The notes beneath the pieces are model-generated. The model had not been told where the DNA came from. It saw nothing but the letters and a program-made list of their open reading frames with translations, and made no database searches. A program made the position numbers and the translations under genes. A DNA stretch of 16,170 bases from JAKPQD01 sp029572965 (GTDB taxonomy: Bacteria; Bacteroidota; Bacteroidia; Bacteroidales; DTGW01): positions 1-16,170 of the forward strand of contig DAOSPF010000068.1 in assembly GCA_035374585.1 (NCBI GenBank), written 5' to 3'. Below, one piece after another: positions 13,688 through 16,170 of this stretch (its first letter is position 1; each line of letters begins with the position of its first letter).

Positions 13688-16165
13688 ATGTTTTATCTGA
13701 AAAACCTCCTAAAGTGTTTATTTGCCTTCATCGTTTTGTCAACAACGTTGGTTTGCGGACAAGATTTAAAAAGCGTGAAAGTTGATGAACTTTCAGATGC
13801 ACAGGTCGAAGCCATACAAAAAAAGGCTTTGGCCAGCGGGATGACGCAAGATCAATTAATCTCAGCGGCCCAGGCAAAAGGGATGTCTGCTGACGAAATT
13901 GAAAAATTAAAGAAAAGAATAGATAAATTGGGTAAAACCAACGAAAAAAAGGCCACAACCACTAAAAGGACAAGAGAAAACAAATTTGAGGTTAAACAGC
14001 AAAAAAACAAAAAAGATAAAAAAAGCACTGTTGAGATTGACGAAAATGACCCGTTTTCGGTTTTGCTGAAAGAAGAAAATCCAATAGACACAACACTAAA
14101 AGTATTTGGTTCATATTTATTTACTTCCAAAAACTTAACATTTGAGCCAAGCTTAAATATTCCTACCCCGCAAAATTACCAGATTGGTGCTGGTGACGAA
14201 ATTATCATCGATATCTGGGGGGCTTCCCAACAATCATATCAGCTTACAGTTGCCCCCGAAGGGTATATCTTCATTGAAAATGTAGGGCCTGTGTATATCA
14301 ATGGGCTAACCATTGATAAAGCTTCAAAGCAAATTATTGGACGATTATCCACTATATATTCAGGGTTGAAAAGTTATCCTCAAACAACTTTTGCACAGGT
14401 CAACATTGGCTCTTTACGGAGCATAAAGGTCAACCTGGTTGGAGAAGTTGAAATGCCGGGTTCTTATACACTTCCTTCATTAGCAACAGTGTTTAATGCA
14501 CTATATGCAGCCGGAGGCCCTTCTAAGAACGGTACATATAGGGATATTGTTGTAAAAAGGGAAAATAAGACTGTCGCTAATGTGGACTTATACGATTTTC
14601 TTATTAACGGAGAACAAGCCTCCAATATACGCTTGCAAGATCAGGATGTTATTATTGTCAGGCCTTACGTTTCAAGGATACAACTAACCGGAGAAGTCAA
14701 AAATCCGGCTATTTTTGAGTTAAAAGAAACCGAAACCCTGGCTGATTTGTTAAAATATGCCGGAGGTTTTACAGACAAGGCTTATCAAAATAGGTTGAAA
14801 ATAACCCGTAAAACTGATAAAGAATACGCTATAGCTGACGTTGCAAAAGAAGATTATCTTTCATTCCAAATGAAAGATGGCGACAGTATTCATGTTGAAC
14901 CAATTATCAACCGTTTTGCGAACAAAGTTGAAATAACCGGGGCTGTTTTCAGACCGGGGAAGTACGAATTAACTGACAAGCTCACTATAAAACTACTGCT
15001 TGACAAAGCAGACGGCCTTAAAGAGGATGCATTTACCGAAAGGGCTGTCTTGTACCGCTTAGAATCAGATTTGTCGAAAAGTTCTACTTCTGTCAATATT
15101 AAAGGAATAGTAAATGGCTCCTCTGCTGATGTTGAACTGAAAAATGGTGACCAACTAAGGATTTTCTCCATTTTTGAGCTGGAAGAAGAGTACGATGTAA
15201 AAATTGACGGAGAAATTCAATTGCCTGAGACATATCCTTATTTTAAAAACATGACATTGTCAGATCTTATTGCCACTGCCGGAGGCTTTAAAGAATCTGC
15301 ATCGTTAGCAAGGATTGAAGTAGCCCGAAGGATAAAAAATGACGGAGTTTCTGTCAATGATCAAATCAGTGAAATACAGTTATTTACTGTAGATAAAAAC
15401 CTGAATCTGAACAACGAAGCTTCTAACTTTGTACTAATGCCTTTTGACCAAGTTTATGTTCGTCGTTCGCCTGGTTATGAAGAACAAACATCTGCCAAAG
15501 TTGAAGGGGAAGTATTATATCCCGGCATGTATGTCATCCAAAACAAAGAAGAACGTATTTCTGACCTCATTAAACGTGCAGGTGGTTTTACAGACAGGGC
15601 TTACATTAAAGGGGCCAAACTTGTCAGAAAACTTAATATTGATGAAAAAGAACGCCTTGAAATGATTAAACGCCTCAAAAAACAAGAAAAGGACACCTCC
15701 AACATAGAAGATGTAAAAATTAAAGACGAAGAAGCCATCGGTATCGACCTGCAAAAAATAATAAACAACCCACATTCAAAATATGACTTGCTGTTGCAAG
15801 ATAAAGATAAATTAATCATCCCCAAAGAACTTCAAACCGTGAAAGTATCTGGAGCATTGCTATATCCTAATACAGTAAGATATGACCGGAAAAATTCTAT
15901 GAAAAATTACATTTCCATGGCCGGAGGCTTTTCGGAAGATGCCAAAAAAAATAAAATATATGTAATATATGCCAATGGTTCTGTTGACAAAACATCTAGT
16001 TTCCTGTTTTTCAAGTTTTACCCGAAAGTTGAACCCGGTGCTGAAATCATCATCCCCAAAAAATCAGATAAACGGAAAATGTCTCCCCAGGAATCATTGG
16101 GTTTAATAACTGCCATGTCATCACTGGCCTTAGTGCTTGTAGCTATTGTAAACGCAACCAAATAA
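13688..16165 (+). CDS. Wza-like polysaccharide export outer-membrane protein with multiple SLBB repeats
   Basis: Predicted to form the periplasmic and outer-membrane channel that exports capsule or exopolysaccharide. It has 825 residues from the ATG at 13688. A signal peptide (1-24) ends in VCG before Gln25; this is not a canonical lipobox, so signal peptidase I is more likely. A short helical region (about 30-80) and a Lys-rich linker (about 85-115) follow. The PES domain spans about 160-245 (YQIGAGDEIIIDIWG at its start). Six SLBB-like units then begin near 246, 330, 411, 501, 598 and 717, each with a V/L-x-GEV-x-x-PG-like strand and most with an AGGF motif. A hydrophobic helix near the C-terminus (about 803-822) fits the Wza-type outer-membrane helix. 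It has far more SLBB units than E. coli Wza, which is 379 residues. The gene is complete; 5 bp remain after the stop. Confidence 0.9.
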   Translation: MFYLKNLLKCLFAFIVLSTTLVCGQDLKSVKVDELSDAQVEAIQKKALASGMTQDQLISAAQAKGMSADEIEKLKKRIDKLGKTNEKKATTTKRTRENKFEVKQQKNKKDKKSTVEIDENDPFSVLLKEENPIDTTLKVFGSYLFTSKNLTFEPSLNIPTPQNYQIGAGDEIIIDIWGASQQSYQLTVAPEGYIFIENVGPVYINGLTIDKASKQIIGRLSTIYSGLKSYPQTTFAQVNIGSLRSIKVNLVGEVEMPGSYTLPSLATVFNALYAAGGPSKNGTYRDIVVKRENKTVANVDLYDFLINGEQASNIRLQDQDVIIVRPYVSRIQLTGEVKNPAIFELKETETLADLLKYAGGFTDKAYQNRLKITRKTDKEYAIADVAKEDYLSFQMKDGDSIHVEPIINRFANKVEITGAVFRPGKYELTDKLTIKLLLDKADGLKEDAFTERAVLYRLESDLSKSSTSVNIKGIVNGSSADVELKNGDQLRIFSIFELEEEYDVKIDGEIQLPETYPYFKNMTLSDLIATAGGFKESASLARIEVARRIKNDGVSVNDQISEIQLFTVDKNLNLNNEASNFVLMPFDQVYVRRSPGYEEQTSAKVEGEVLYPGMYVIQNKEERISDLIKRAGGFTDRAYIKGAKLVRKLNIDEKERLEMIKRLKKQEKDTSNIEDVKIKDEEAIGIDLQKIINNPHSKYDLLLQDKDKLIIPKELQTVKVSGALLYPNTVRYDRKNSMKNYISMAGGFSEDAKKNKIYVIYANGSVDKTSSFLFFKFYPKVEPGAEIIIPKKSDKRKMSPQESLGLITAMSSLALVLVAIVNATK

Positions 16166-16170
16166 TTTTA

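Noticed and set aside
13658..13690. Upstream TTG start for the export gene
   Set aside because: The TTG is part of the TACTTTTG promoter element. The ATG at 13688 opens directly on a signal peptide.
13688..13780. Export protein as a lipoprotein with Cys at LVCG
   Set aside because: The residues before Cys (Leu-Val) do not fit the small-residue requirement of a lipobox at -1; cleavage after VCG by signal peptidase I is more likely, though this is not proven.
1..16170. CRISPR array, insertion sequence, toxin-antitoxin or phage defence genes
   Set aside because: No regularly spaced direct repeats, transposase motifs, small paired ORFs or nuclease/helicase signatures were seen by reading the sequence and the translated frames.

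Overview
The window reads as chromosomal DNA from a member of the Bacteroidota. It is AT-rich. It encodes two type IX secretion (T9SS) components found only in that phylum, a PorW/SprE-type lipoprotein and a PorX-type regulator. It has a DUF6427-like membrane protein next to purD and a phosphoglycerate kinase with a Glu/Lys-rich insert. Most starts lack a Shine-Dalgarno sequence, and five upstream regions carry an exact match to the Bacteroidota -7 promoter element TAnnTTTG. I cannot name the genus.

Left part (1-3425): a polyprenyl diphosphate synthase runs off the left edge on the minus strand. It is divergent from purD and a tightly linked ten-helix membrane protein on the plus strand. That pair converges with tsaE on the minus strand, with an 11-bp overlap of the 3' ends.

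Middle (3523-10849): two minus-strand transcription units. The right one is ribE, then a CapD/WbpM/PglF-type nucleotide-sugar 4,6-dehydratase, then a stand-alone NifU C-terminal domain protein, ending at a hairpin terminator (7849-7876). The left one is porW/sprE then porX, only 5 bp apart, ending at a terminator (3523-3548) before tsaE. The porW-porX pair joins an envelope T9SS lipoprotein to a cytoplasmic response regulator/phosphodiesterase with all expected catalytic residues.

Right part (10888-16170): ribE and pgk diverge from closely packed promoters. pgk is followed by a strong, nearly symmetric terminator that separates it from a convergent tRNA-Gln(CTG). A roughly 310-bp non-coding gap follows. 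Two plus-strand genes then look like the left edge of a surface-polysaccharide locus: wbpB (UDP-GlcNAc-uronate 3-dehydrogenase) and a Wza-like export protein with one PES domain, about six SLBB-type repeats and a C-terminal hydrophobic helix. The rest of that locus should lie beyond the right edge.

The window is mostly conserved core genome. I see no CRISPR array, insertion sequence, prophage or toxin-antitoxin system, and no clearly undescribed multi-gene system. The points most worth following are the porW-porX operon, the capD-like gene isolated between ribE and nifU with a non-ATG start and a 12-codon ORF bridging to it, the enlarged export protein, and the recurring TAnnTTTG elements, two of which overrule upstream TTG starts.
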